Shown here: piece by piece, positions 1-5,220 of the stretch
Numbering within the stretch: position 1 is the stretch's first letter
Layout: each line of letters opens with the position of its first letter
DNA from: an uncultured Candidatus Saccharibacteria bacterium
GTDB lineage: Bacteria > Patescibacteria > Saccharimonadia > Saccharimonadales > UBA6022
NCBI GenBank assembly: GCA_946886125.1
Contig: CAMPHY010000043.1
Location: forward strand, 1-5,220
Length of the DNA: 5,220 nucleotides
Direction of reading: 5' to 3'
Program-made: the position numbers and the translations under genes
The notes under the pieces: generated by a model
Database searches by the model: none
What the model saw: only the letters and a program-made list of their open reading frames with translations
What the model was told of the DNA's origin: nothing

Positions 1-229
1 CACTATCACCAAAGTAAATAGCTACTTTTTTAGCTTCAAACTGTTGATTTAGCTGAGTAATAGCCGCTGCTTTCTCCTGCCCTCCAATTGTCTCATCGCT
101 TATAGAACTAAAGGGGAGGAGGCGATCAGTTGGATACGCAAATTGGACGACGAGTATCACCACCAGAATAATTGGAGTGCCAATTAAGAGTATGCGGTGC
201 CAATGCATATGTACCCACTTTTTAGCCAT
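1..229 (-). CDS. N-terminal part of a single-pass membrane protein, possibly VanW/peptidoglycan-binding (YoaR-like) type; truncated by the window
   Basis: The reading frame opens at ATG 229 and stays open for 76 codons to the window edge, so only the N-terminus is visible. It starts MAKKWVHMHW and continues with a hydrophobic segment at residues about 13-31 (RILLIGTPIILVVILVVQ core), preceded by Lys/Arg/His residues, which suggests a signal anchor with the rest outside the membrane. After it come YPTDRLLPF (32-40), an IGG turn (48-50), a short helix with AAAITQLNQQF (54-64) and a strand ending VAIYFGDS (69-76). The order membrane anchor, 'GG', A-x-x-L-x-x-x-F helix, then V-x-I-x-F strand resembles the start of the putative peptidoglycan-binding domain found ahead of VanW or L,D-transpeptidase domains. 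That assignment is inference from pattern, since no catalytic part is visible. It lies 37 bp downstream of the LexA-like gene on the same strand and has a possible promoter of its own. The SD is poor: GGTGG at 233-237 lies only 3 nt from the ATG. Confidence 0.6.
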   Translation of the reverse strand, partial: MAKKWVHMHWHRILLIGTPIILVVILVVQFAYPTDRLLPFSSISDETIGGQEKAAAITQLNQQFEAKKVAIYFGDS

Positions 230-255
230 AAGCCACCACGCTAACATATATATCT

Positions 256-261
256 ATTATA
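256..261 (-). promoter_or_regulatory. Possible -10 box for the membrane-protein gene
   Basis: The minus strand reads TATAAT at 261-256, a perfect sigma-70-type -10 hexamer, 26 nt before the ATG at 229. This would give a 5' leader of about 20 nt. No good -35 is seen at 16-18 bp spacing (the 17-bp position reads CTCGAT) and there is no TG extension. The box sits just past the stop codon of the LexA-like gene, so the membrane-protein gene could be transcribed separately as well as by read-through. Confidence 0.4.
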
Positions 262-266
262 GCGTA

Positions 267-677
267 CTAGCTGGCTACATCGAGCTTTTCAAGTGTTGTT
301 TTGGCAAGATCATTAAAGCCCAGTACTTCAGCAGCCTCGGCTAGAGTGCGGAGATTAGACAGCTGCATAGCATTCATTTCATCTTTAAATCGGATTTCAA
401 TTTCACCTCGCAACCACACTTCATGTGATGATTGCTTTTGAGCCACAGGAGCTGAGGGGTCATCTACCACTTCGAGTGAACGTGCTGAGCGAGTCTTTTT
501 ACGCAAATAGCCTCGTGTGATTAAGCCATCGATATGAATCGCCACTGTTGAAACTGATTTATAATCAAGTGCGCGCATGACCTCACGGTAACTTGGGCCG
601 TAGCCATTGCCTTTAATAAAGCCGTCAATAAAGCTCAGTAACTCGCGCTGTTTTTTAGTTGGTCGTTGGTCGTTCAT
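267..677 (-). CDS. LexA-type winged-helix DNA-binding protein without the S24 self-cleavage domain
   Basis: This is a 136-residue protein. Residues about 5-70 match the LexA DNA-binding domain pattern closely: RPTKKQRELLSFI (helix 1), then GYGPSYREVMRAL (26-37, counterpart of LexA 'GxPPSxREIAxAL'), K-S-x-S-T-V-x-x-H-I (40-49, recognition helix) and LITRGYLRKK...ARSLEV (52-70, wing and exit). Standard LexA is about 200 residues and continues with an Ala-Gly cleavage site and a Ser/Lys dyad. None of this is present. Instead there is a polar linker (71-88) and a mostly helical tail (about 90-133, ending AEAAEVLGFNDLAKTTLEKL) that I do not recognise. It should bind DNA but cannot respond to RecA by self-cleavage, so it is not a classical SOS repressor; its targets are unknown. 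An in-frame GTG at 683 would add two residues, but it overlaps the SD AAAGGGG, which stands 5 nt before ATG 677, so I take ATG 677. The gene starts inside the 3' end of the upstream membrane-protein gene, a sign of translational coupling. Confidence 0.85.
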   Translation of the reverse strand: MNDQRPTKKQRELLSFIDGFIKGNGYGPSYREVMRALDYKSVSTVAIHIDGLITRGYLRKKTRSARSLEVVDDPSAPVAQKQSSHEVWLRGEIEIRFKDEMNAMQLSNLRTLAEAAEVLGFNDLAKTTLEKLDVAS

Positions 678-1956
678 ATACACCCCTTTGCCCTAATGCA
701 ATCGCTGCTAACCCCCACCATATCAACGCTACGGTATCGTCCGCCCAGACTGGCAGTAAAATGCCAATAAGCGCTAGGCCAATCCCGCTCGCAAATACAC
801 CAAGTGTGAGCCAGTCGGCTCGCCTGTGCCAAAGTCGCAACATAATCAACCCAAACAACGCTAAGAATAAAAGTAGTCCTATCCAACCTGTTTCATGGGC
901 TGTAAATAAATACTGATTTTCGATAATATTTGGTCGCTCGGTGTAGAGTGACGCCGATCCTGTACTCCCAATACCCGCACCAAATGGCTGATTTACAAGC
1001 CGCTCAAAGCCTGTCTCCAGTGAGTTGAAGTGCTCTTCGTTTGAATTGATTGCCCCACCACCATCATTGTTTTCATGAAGCACGACATTCGACACGAAGT
1101 CGCTCTCACGGTTAGCAATGAGACCACCCGCTAATCCAAATACAACAATGCACATAATTATCCATTCCCGCGGTGACAGTTTCATTAATATTGTGGGATC
1201 TAGTACTATCGCCACCGGTACACCAGCTGCCACAACATCTATACGATAGTAGCTGTGCCACAAAGCAAGGCTACTCATGAGCGTTAATAGCCCAGTCGCA
1301 ATGATAACTACTCTGTCCTTGAGCACTACGCGGCCACGAAGAATTGCAGCTGCTAGAAGCGCAAGTATAATCGCTGCGTATGCTCCTAACGGATTAGGGC
1401 CACGGAGTGTACTGCTTATGCGAATATAATCAGGGTTTTGGTCGACAGTTAAAAATGGCGCGATCGTCGTCGGGCCATATCCAATGTACGTAAGGATATC
1501 TGGTGGCAAGAATAATTGAGCAGTAGCAAAAGTGGCAACAATTACCGCTCCAGCGAGGCCTATAATCAACATAAGCCGTCGATACTCTGGCGCGAGCTTC
1601 ATAAGTATATATACCAACACAAAGAACACAACGTATCGCAAGTCGATAGCGAGTCCAGCAGCCGTTGCAGCCACACCTTGAAAAAGAAGCGGCACCATCA
1701 AGAGGTGAAGTATTCCATAGATACCGGCAAGTCGTATTACCCAATCATCTAGTAGTTCTCTCCAGAGCTTACGCTGCGAGACGAGGATAATTGCCATGAC
1801 ACTCGCCGCTGCAAGTACAATCTCTTTCCAGGCTTTTATAAGATCCTGAACTTCGGGAAATACTACCCCAAATCCTACACTTAGTGGCGCGTGTAAGACG
1901 ATACCACCGAATACAATCAGTAGTAGCCACGCGTAAAGACTCAGTAGGCGGTTCAT
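655..1956 (-). CDS. O-antigen ligase/polymerase-like (WaaL/Wzy-type) polytopic membrane protein
   Basis: This is a 433-residue, very hydrophobic protein with about 10-12 membrane segments. The family signature is the arrangement rather than sequence identity: RISSTLRGPNPLGAY (179-193) before a long hydrophobic stretch, a YYR (236-238) where many relatives have a Ser-Arg pair, one large external loop at about 281-350 rich in N, E and G (HENNDGGG; GFERLVNQPFGAGIGSTGS at 316-334), then IENQYLFTAHETGWIGLLLFL (345-365) leading into the last helices. Family members act on the outer membrane face on undecaprenyl-diphosphate glycans, polymerising them or transferring them to an acceptor. The catalytic-loop position that is His-Asn/Ser in many ligases reads Glu-Asn (346-347) here; a His occurs 7-8 residues later (H354). 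That makes a polymerase-like role at least as likely as a ligase. An in-frame GTG at 1992 would add 12 residues and leave only 5 bp to the divergent gene; I prefer ATG 1956, which sits 7 nt after a -10-like TACAAT. Confidence 0.75.
   Translation of the reverse strand: MNRLLSLYAWLLLIVFGGIVLHAPLSVGFGVVFPEVQDLIKAWKEIVLAAASVMAIILVSQRKLWRELLDDWVIRLAGIYGILHLLMVPLLFQGVAATAAGLAIDLRYVVFFVLVYILMKLAPEYRRLMLIIGLAGAVIVATFATAQLFLPPDILTYIGYGPTTIAPFLTVDQNPDYIRISSTLRGPNPLGAYAAIILALLAAAILRGRVVLKDRVVIIATGLLTLMSSLALWHSYYRIDVVAAGVPVAIVLDPTILMKLSPREWIIMCIVVFGLAGGLIANRESDFVSNVVLHENNDGGGAINSNEEHFNSLETGFERLVNQPFGAGIGSTGSASLYTERPNIIENQYLFTAHETGWIGLLLFLALFGLIMLRLWHRRADWLTLGVFASGIGLALIGILLPVWADDTVALIWWGLAAIALGQRGVYERPTTN
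683..689 (-). promoter_or_regulatory. Ribosome binding site that decides the LexA-like start
   Basis: The minus strand reads AAAGGGG at 689-683, followed by 5 nt and then ATG at 677. The alternative GTG start at 683-681 shares its first base with the last G of this motif and so cannot use it. The motif lies inside the last codons of the ligase/polymerase-like gene, consistent with re-initiation by ribosomes finishing that gene. Confidence 0.55.
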
Positions 1957-1963
1957 TCCCTTT

Positions 1964-1969
1964 ATTGTA
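1964..1969 (-). promoter_or_regulatory. Possible -10 box for the ligase/polymerase-like gene
   Basis: The minus strand reads TACAAT at 1969-1964 (5 of 6 bases of TATAAT). Seven bases, AAAGGGA, separate it from ATG 1956, so transcription from it would begin at or next to the start codon. The AAAGGG resembles an SD but lies only 1 nt from the ATG, too close to act as one. No -35 is recognisable at normal spacing. A second candidate, TATAGT at 1996-1991, would give a leader of about 28 nt. Confidence 0.35.
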
Positions 1970-1978
1970 GCGAAGAAA

Positions 1979-1987
1979 TGATATAAT
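1979..1987 (+). promoter_or_regulatory. Extended -10 promoter for the sugar transferase gene
   Basis: The plus strand reads TGATATAAT: a TGn extension followed by a perfect TATAAT hexamer (1982-1987). The ATG at 1998 starts 11 nt after the hexamer, so a start point 7-8 nt downstream would leave a leader of only about 3-4 nt. No SD is present before the ATG, which fits a nearly leaderless mRNA. The -35 is weak (CCTTTA at 17-bp spacing), as is common when the -10 is extended. Confidence 0.55.
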
Positions 1988-1997
1988 AACACTATAA

Positions 1998-3440
1998 ATG
2001 CCGTCTAAAAACACGAAACTATTTAGTCTCATCCTTATCATTGCCGATATGATCGTGCTACTTGCGGCGTTCACCATTGCCTACATTTTGCGCGTGCAGT
2101 ACGACAATCGCCCGCTGGTAGATCAAATCTACGCCATCGAATACTTTACGAGCTTCTTGTTGATCACACCGTTCTGGATTCTTATTTTCGCTAGTCTCGG
2201 ACTATACCACTCAAGCACCTACAACCGTAGACTTGTAGAATGGAGTAAGGTAGCCGTAGGTACGTTTATCGGTATTTTACTGGTAATCGGCTGGGAATAT
2301 ATCAGCGAAGACACCCTCCTACCTGCACGACTCGTCACTGTTTACGCCTTTATCGCCTCATTCCTGCTGATTGTATTTGAGCGCGAAATCCTTCGACTCA
2401 TTCGCAGCCTCCTATTCCGCTTCGGAAAAGGCACTAGTCGGGTGTTAATTATTGGCGACAGCCCGGCGACCCTGGATATCGCTCGCAGTTTAGCAGACAC
2501 GAAAAAGAGTGGCTACAAAGTAATTGCGATTGCTGGACCGCGCAAAGTGATTCCAGCCGGACTAGGTATCGAACATTTCTCAAACGTCGATACCGCTTTA
2601 AAAAATATTATCGAACTCAACATCTCGACCATTATCCAAACTGACCTGTACGATTCATCTGAGCGTAATCAGCGTATTCTTGGTGCCGCCCAAATTAATC
2701 ACATTAGTTACAACTTCATACCAGGAGAAGCTGAATTTTACGCCGGTAAAAACACCGTCGATGTCTTCCTTGGCTATCCAATGATTTCAGTATCTCAAAC
2801 ACCACTTATCGGCTGGGGGGCAATTGCTAAACGTATTTTTGATGTCATCGTTGCAAGCCTGCTTATTATTCTTCTCTCACCCATCTTTCTACTAGTGGTG
2901 CTCATTCAACTCATCTTCAACCCTGGACCTATCATCTATAAAAGTAGGCGCCTGACTCGCTACTCTGAAGCCTTTGGTATGTATAAGTTTCGATCCATGT
3001 CAGCAAAGTACGGCAAGAAAGATGCCGCAACGGAGTTTCGTGAAATGGGCCGAAAGGACCTTGCTAAGGAGTACGAGAAAAACTTTAAAGTCGATAACGA
3101 CCCACGCATCACCCGCTTTGGTAGATTCCTCCGTGCTACATCGATTGACGAGCTCCCACAATTATTTAATGTCATCGGTGGCAGCCTCAGCCTCGTAGGC
3201 CCTCGTCCTGTCCCCAAGCGTGAACTTGATAGTAAATTTGCCGCTAAGCATGGTGCTCTGCTACTAAGCGTTAAAAGTGGCGTCACGGGATTATGGCAAG
3301 TATCTGGCCGCAGTAACCTCACTACAGAGCAACGTGTTCAAATTGAACTATTCTACGCCCAAAATTGGACCTTCTGGCTCGATATTAAGATCCTCTTCCG
3401 TACCATTGCTGTTGTCCTTCTTAAGAGAGGAGCAAAGTAA
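1998..3440 (+). CDS. Polyprenyl-phosphate sugar-1-phosphate transferase (WbaP/WcaJ-type initiating transferase)
   Basis: This 480-residue protein should transfer a sugar 1-phosphate from a nucleotide sugar to undecaprenyl phosphate, the first committed step of capsule, exopolysaccharide or O-glycan assembly, at the inner membrane face. The N-terminal part has about four membrane helices (roughly 9-31, 50-70, 86-99, 112-127). A degenerate Rossmann-like domain follows (RVLIIGDSPATLDIARSL at 148-165). The C-terminal catalytic domain begins KRIFDVIVAS (279-287) with the hydrophobic re-entrant segment containing Ser-Pro (294-295), then NPGPIIYKSRRLT (308-320), YKFRSM (329-334), DPRITRFGRFLRATS (368-382), the Asp-Glu catalytic pair in IDELPQLFNV (D384, E385), SLVGPRPV (398-405) and SGVTGLWQVSGRS (427-439). 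All core motifs are intact and the length is normal for the class. The sugar cannot be read from the sequence. It is first in a two-gene unit with the GT4 gene. Confidence 0.93.
   Translation: MPSKNTKLFSLILIIADMIVLLAAFTIAYILRVQYDNRPLVDQIYAIEYFTSFLLITPFWILIFASLGLYHSSTYNRRLVEWSKVAVGTFIGILLVIGWEYISEDTLLPARLVTVYAFIASFLLIVFEREILRLIRSLLFRFGKGTSRVLIIGDSPATLDIARSLADTKKSGYKVIAIAGPRKVIPAGLGIEHFSNVDTALKNIIELNISTIIQTDLYDSSERNQRILGAAQINHISYNFIPGEAEFYAGKNTVDVFLGYPMISVSQTPLIGWGAIAKRIFDVIVASLLIILLSPIFLLVVLIQLIFNPGPIIYKSRRLTRYSEAFGMYKFRSMSAKYGKKDAATEFREMGRKDLAKEYEKNFKVDNDPRITRFGRFLRATSIDELPQLFNVIGGSLSLVGPRPVPKRELDSKFAAKHGALLLSVKSGVTGLWQVSGRSNLTTEQRVQIELFYAQNWTFWLDIKILFRTIAVVLLKRGAK
3428..3432 (+). promoter_or_regulatory. 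Strong ribosome binding site for the GT4 gene
   Basis: AGGAG lies 7 nt before ATG 3440, inside the last codons of the sugar transferase gene. It is the best SD in the window and supports this start and co-translation of the two genes. Confidence 0.85.
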
Positions 3441-4561
3441 TGTCTACCCCTAAAGTAGCGATTGTTGCCGACTGGCTCACTAATATGGGTGGCGGGGAAC
3501 AAGTCGTCCTTGCCTTGCACGAAGCATTCCCTGAGGCCCCTATTTACACTTCTACCTATACCCCCGAAACCATGCCGGCATTTCAGGGGCTCGATATTCG
3601 TACAACCAGCCTGCAAGATCTACCAAAGTCCCTACGTAAACTACATAAGTTCTTCCCTATGCAACGAGTCAAAGCTTTTCAAGCACTGGATTTATCTGAG
3701 TACGATATCATCATTTCAAGTTCCAGCGCCGAGTCAAAACAGGTTCGAAAAACTCGGCCTGATCAAGTCCATATATGCTATTGCCACACACCTATTCGCT
3801 ACTACTGGAGCCATTATGCTGAATACAAAAAGGATCCTGGCTTTGGGAAGTTAAATTGGGCAGTACGTTTAGCTATGCCACTGCTTGTACCCGCTCTGAA
3901 AAAAGTCGACTACAAAGCCGCACAAGACGTCGATGTTTTTATCGCCAATTCTTCAGAAGTGCAAAAACGTATCAAGCAGTACTACAACAAACCATCTACC
4001 ATTATTCACCCGCCAGTTGACACTAATCGCTTCACCCCCGCCCGTGAACGTGGTGACTTCTATGTGGCTCTTGGCCGCCAAGTACCGTACAAGCGAATCG
4101 ATCTGGCCGTTGCCGCTGCGACTAAACTCAACGTACCACTCAAGGTCTACGGTAATGGCAGTGAACATGAGCGCTTGGTACAAATAGCTGGCCCTACGGT
4201 TGAGTTTTTTGCCGATCGCTTCGGCAATGCCTCGGATACAGCCGTCACTGATGCCCTCAACTCCGCCAAAGGGTATATTTTTCCAGCTGAAGAAGATTTT
4301 GGTATCGTACAAGCCGAAGCTCTCGCTGCTGGTGCACCAGTCATAGCCTACGGCCGTGGCGGAAGTCTTGATATCGTGCAAGATGGCGAAAGTGGCGTGT
4401 TGTTTCATGAGCAAACCGTTGATGCTGTAGTTGAAGCGGTCAGGCGAGCCGAAGCGATACAGTTTTTTCCTAGTACCCTTCGCCGTAAATCAAAGCGCTT
4501 TGATAAAGGATTGTTTATTACAAAAATTCATAAAGTTGTTAGCGATAGCTATCGGCGATGA
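3440..4561 (+). CDS. GT4-family (GT-B fold) glycosyltransferase, WbaZ-like
   Basis: This 373-residue enzyme most likely adds a sugar, from a nucleotide-sugar donor, to the lipid-linked intermediate made by the upstream enzyme on the cytoplasmic face. The N-terminal acceptor half opens KVAIVADWLTNMGGGEQVV (5-23) with the usual Gly-rich loop, followed by SSSSAESKQVRK (93-104), RPDQVHICYCHTPIRYYW (106-123) and VFIANSSEVQKRI (167-178). HPPVDTNRF (190-198) leads into the donor half: ALGRQVPYKRIDLAV (210-224, with R213 and K218), VYGNG (236-240) and the E-x7-E motif EDFGIVQAE (E285, E293), then AAGAPVIAYGRGGSLDIV (296-313). The paired SSSSAES and CHTPIRYYW motifs recall the WbaZ-like mannosyltransferase subgroup; donor and linkage are not determined. 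There is no membrane segment. It starts on the stop codon of the sugar transferase gene (TAATG overlap) and ends with TGA at 4559-4561. No terminator hairpin follows. Confidence 0.92.
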   Translation: MSTPKVAIVADWLTNMGGGEQVVLALHEAFPEAPIYTSTYTPETMPAFQGLDIRTTSLQDLPKSLRKLHKFFPMQRVKAFQALDLSEYDIIISSSSAESKQVRKTRPDQVHICYCHTPIRYYWSHYAEYKKDPGFGKLNWAVRLAMPLLVPALKKVDYKAAQDVDVFIANSSEVQKRIKQYYNKPSTIIHPPVDTNRFTPARERGDFYVALGRQVPYKRIDLAVAAATKLNVPLKVYGNGSEHERLVQIAGPTVEFFADRFGNASDTAVTDALNSAKGYIFPAEEDFGIVQAEALAAGAPVIAYGRGGSLDIVQDGESGVLFHEQTVDAVVEAVRRAEAIQFFPSTLRRKSKRFDKGLFITKIHKVVSDSYRR

Positions 4562-4587
4562 TATCAGTTTGACCTCAATCACTTAAA

Positions 4588-4616
4588 TTGCCATTCACAC
4601 CTCGATTTGCTACCAT
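4588..4616 (+). promoter_or_regulatory. Promoter for the first pilin gene
   Basis: TTGCCA (4588-4593; 5 of 6 bases of TTGACA), a spacer of exactly 17 bp, and TACCAT (4611-4616; 4 of 6 of TATAAT). The pilin ATG at 4624 begins 8 nt after the -10, so the predicted start point falls on or one base before the start codon. No SD precedes that ATG, so the promoter position and missing SD agree on a leaderless pilin mRNA. It occupies most of the 62-bp gap after the GT4 gene. The rest of the gap is unremarkable. Confidence 0.55.
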
Positions 4617-4623
4617 ATAGCTA

Positions 4624-5118
4624 ATGCTTACAAAAAAACAAACAGGCTTCACGATCGTTGAACTGCTTATTGTTATTGTCGTCATCGGCATCCTTGCGGC
4701 AATCACCATTGTGTCATATAACGGTATTCAGAACCGTACTCACGATACAGCTATTAAATCTGATTTTAGCACCTTCAATAAGCAAGTCCAGCTTTATTAT
4801 GTCGATAATCAACGTTATCCTGCTGGTGCAGATACGGAAAAAATTAAACCGCTTAGGCTCACAAAATCAAGTTATGATACATCTAATAATGCGGTTCTCT
4901 ATTGCGTACCTGCGGATGGTAGCAACTATGCACTTATTGGTAGAAGTAAGAGCGGTACAACTTTTGTTATCGATAACAAAAGTTCAACAGTTAAGCAGTT
5001 CACCGCACCCTTTCCGACCGGCGGTGCAAATGATTGCCCTGCCGCAGGAATCCCTTACGAAGTAGGTACAATATGGCTTCACGCCAATGGTAGCTGGGTG
5101 AGTTGGGTACAGGGCTAA
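4624..5118 (+). CDS. Type IV prepilin (major or minor pilin/pseudopilin-like)
   Basis: This 164-residue prepilin has a short basic leader (MLTKKQTG) and a class III signal: cleavage expected after G8, with Phe as mature residue 1 and the conserved Glu at +5 (E13). The hydrophobic helix runs FTIVELLIVIVVIGILAAIT (9-28). Prepilin peptidase would cleave and methylate it, and the helix would pack into a pilus core. The following part matches the pilin/pseudopilin pattern (AIKSDFSTFNKQVQLYYVDNQRYPAG at 43-68). The globular part has two cysteines, C94 and C138, likely a disulfide closing a C-terminal D-region-like loop, and a Trp-rich end (W153, W160, W163). Whether it is a fibre-forming pilin, minor pilin or DNA-uptake pseudopilin cannot be told without the assembly genes. 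It has its own promoter and no SD, and overlaps the next prepilin by TAATG. Confidence 0.92.
   Translation: MLTKKQTGFTIVELLIVIVVIGILAAITIVSYNGIQNRTHDTAIKSDFSTFNKQVQLYYVDNQRYPAGADTEKIKPLRLTKSSYDTSNNAVLYCVPADGSNYALIGRSKSGTTFVIDNKSSTVKQFTAPFPTGGANDCPAAGIPYEVGTIWLHANGSWVSWVQG
5111..5114 (+). promoter_or_regulatory. Weak ribosome binding site for the second prepilin
   Basis: AGGG lies 6 nt before ATG 5121 and 3 nt before ATG 5118. The spacing favours 5121 slightly. Both ATGs are in frame and adjacent, so the choice changes one residue. Confidence 0.3.
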
Positions 5119-5120
5119 TG

Positions 5121-5220
5121 ATGAAGCAAAATACCTATAAAGGATTTACAATTGTCGAGCTACTTATCGTCATCGTGGTAATTGGAATTTTAGCAGCCAT
5201 TACCATTGTCGCCTATAACG
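5121..5220 (+). CDS. Second type IV prepilin, N-terminus only (runs off the right edge)
   Basis: Only 33 codons are visible. They read MKQNTYKG, then FTIVELLIVIVVIGILAAIT and IVAYN. Cleavage is expected after the Gly (residue 8), with Phe at +1 and Glu at +5, as in the first prepilin. The helix is identical to that of the upstream pilin over 24 residues starting at the Gly, then Ser-to-Ala, then Tyr-Asn again. An extra in-frame ATG at 5118 overlaps the TAA stop of the first pilin; translation could begin at either and would be coupled to the upstream gene. The globular domain, which would show whether it is a paralogue throughout or shares only the helix, lies outside the window. Confidence 0.9.
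   Translation, partial: MKQNTYKGFTIVELLIVIVVIGILAAITIVAYN

Noticed and set aside
659..916. Open frames on the opposite strand of the ligase/polymerase-like gene and similar long open frames inside the other genes
   Set aside because: They lack family motifs and SDs and lie entirely within well-supported genes; they are shadows.
1201..1290. Possible frameshift in the ligase/polymerase-like gene, where the expected Ser-Arg motif looks degenerate
   Set aside because: The frame translates to plausible hydrophobic helices on both sides, and Arg238 is kept; substitution explains it.
1957..1997. Search for a LexA/SOS operator in the divergent control region and in the other intergenic gaps
   Set aside because: No CGAAC-N4-GTTCG-like or CTGT-N8-ACAG-like inverted repeat was seen, so the LexA-like protein cannot be tied to a target by sequence here.
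2815..2820. Run of six G in the sugar transferase gene, possible phase-variation slippage site
   Set aside because: Six bases is short for a contingency tract, the run encodes Gly-Trp-Gly-Ala in an intact frame, and no other repeats support phase variation.
4543..4554. Perfect 12-bp palindrome CGATAGCTATCG at the end of the GT4 gene
   Set aside because: It has no loop, no T-run follows, and it lies within conserved-looking coding sequence. It is not a terminator, and there is no second copy to suggest an operator.
4569..4574. TTGACC as the -35 box of the pilin promoter
   Set aside because: At 17-bp spacing the matching -10 would read CATTCA, which is poor. TTGCCA at 4588 paired with TACCAT fits better.
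4562..4623. Rho-independent terminator between the GT4 gene and the pilin
   Set aside because: No GC-rich stem followed by a T-run is present; the gap contains only the pilin promoter, so read-through from the GT4 gene is possible.

Overview
The window looks like a surface-polysaccharide and type IV pilin locus from a small-genome bacterium. I favour Patescibacteria/CPR, probably Saccharibacteria. The grounds are the gene styles: a LexA-type DNA-binding domain with no protease, very short type IV prepilins with a near-invariant leader helix, a membrane-anchored protein resembling the peptidoglycan-binding/VanW type, very tight packing, and several starts with no Shine-Dalgarno (SD) sequence. 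This is inference and no marker gene is present. Every reading frame is compatible with the standard bacterial code, with TGA used as a stop at 4559-4561, which argues against the TGA-recoding CPR lineages.

Layout. The window splits into two divergent halves at about 1957-1997. On the minus strand, reading leftwards, come a polytopic O-antigen ligase/polymerase-like membrane protein (1956-655), a LexA-type winged-helix protein that overlaps it by 23 nt (677-267), and the first 76 codons of a single-pass membrane protein that runs off the left edge (229-1). On the plus strand come a polyprenyl-phosphate sugar-1-phosphate transferase (1998-3440), a GT4 glycosyltransferase joined to it by a TAATG stop/start overlap (3440-4561), a 62-bp gap with a recognisable promoter, a type IV prepilin (4624-5118), and the start of a second prepilin, again joined by TAATG (5118/5121 onwards, cut by the right edge). 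No RNA genes, mobile elements, CRISPR arrays or convincing terminators were seen. No gap without a gene exceeds 100 bases.

How the genes could work together. The sugar-phosphate transferase would load the first sugar onto undecaprenyl phosphate at the inner membrane face. The GT4 enzyme would add a further sugar from a nucleotide-sugar donor. The ligase/polymerase-like protein would polymerise the glycan or transfer it on the outer face. No flippase is visible here, so the pathway must be completed elsewhere. The pilins next door may be an independent unit or an acceptor of the glycan; the sequence does not decide this.

The most interesting signals are that three transcription units (655-1956, 1998-4561 and 4624 onwards) carry -10-like boxes so close to the ATG that the mRNAs would be leaderless or nearly so; the two adjacent pilins keep an almost identical helix with nearly every codon changed; and a LexA-like DNA-binding domain has lost its self-cleaving half and gained an unrecognised C-terminal tail. 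I do not see a clearly new multi-gene system.
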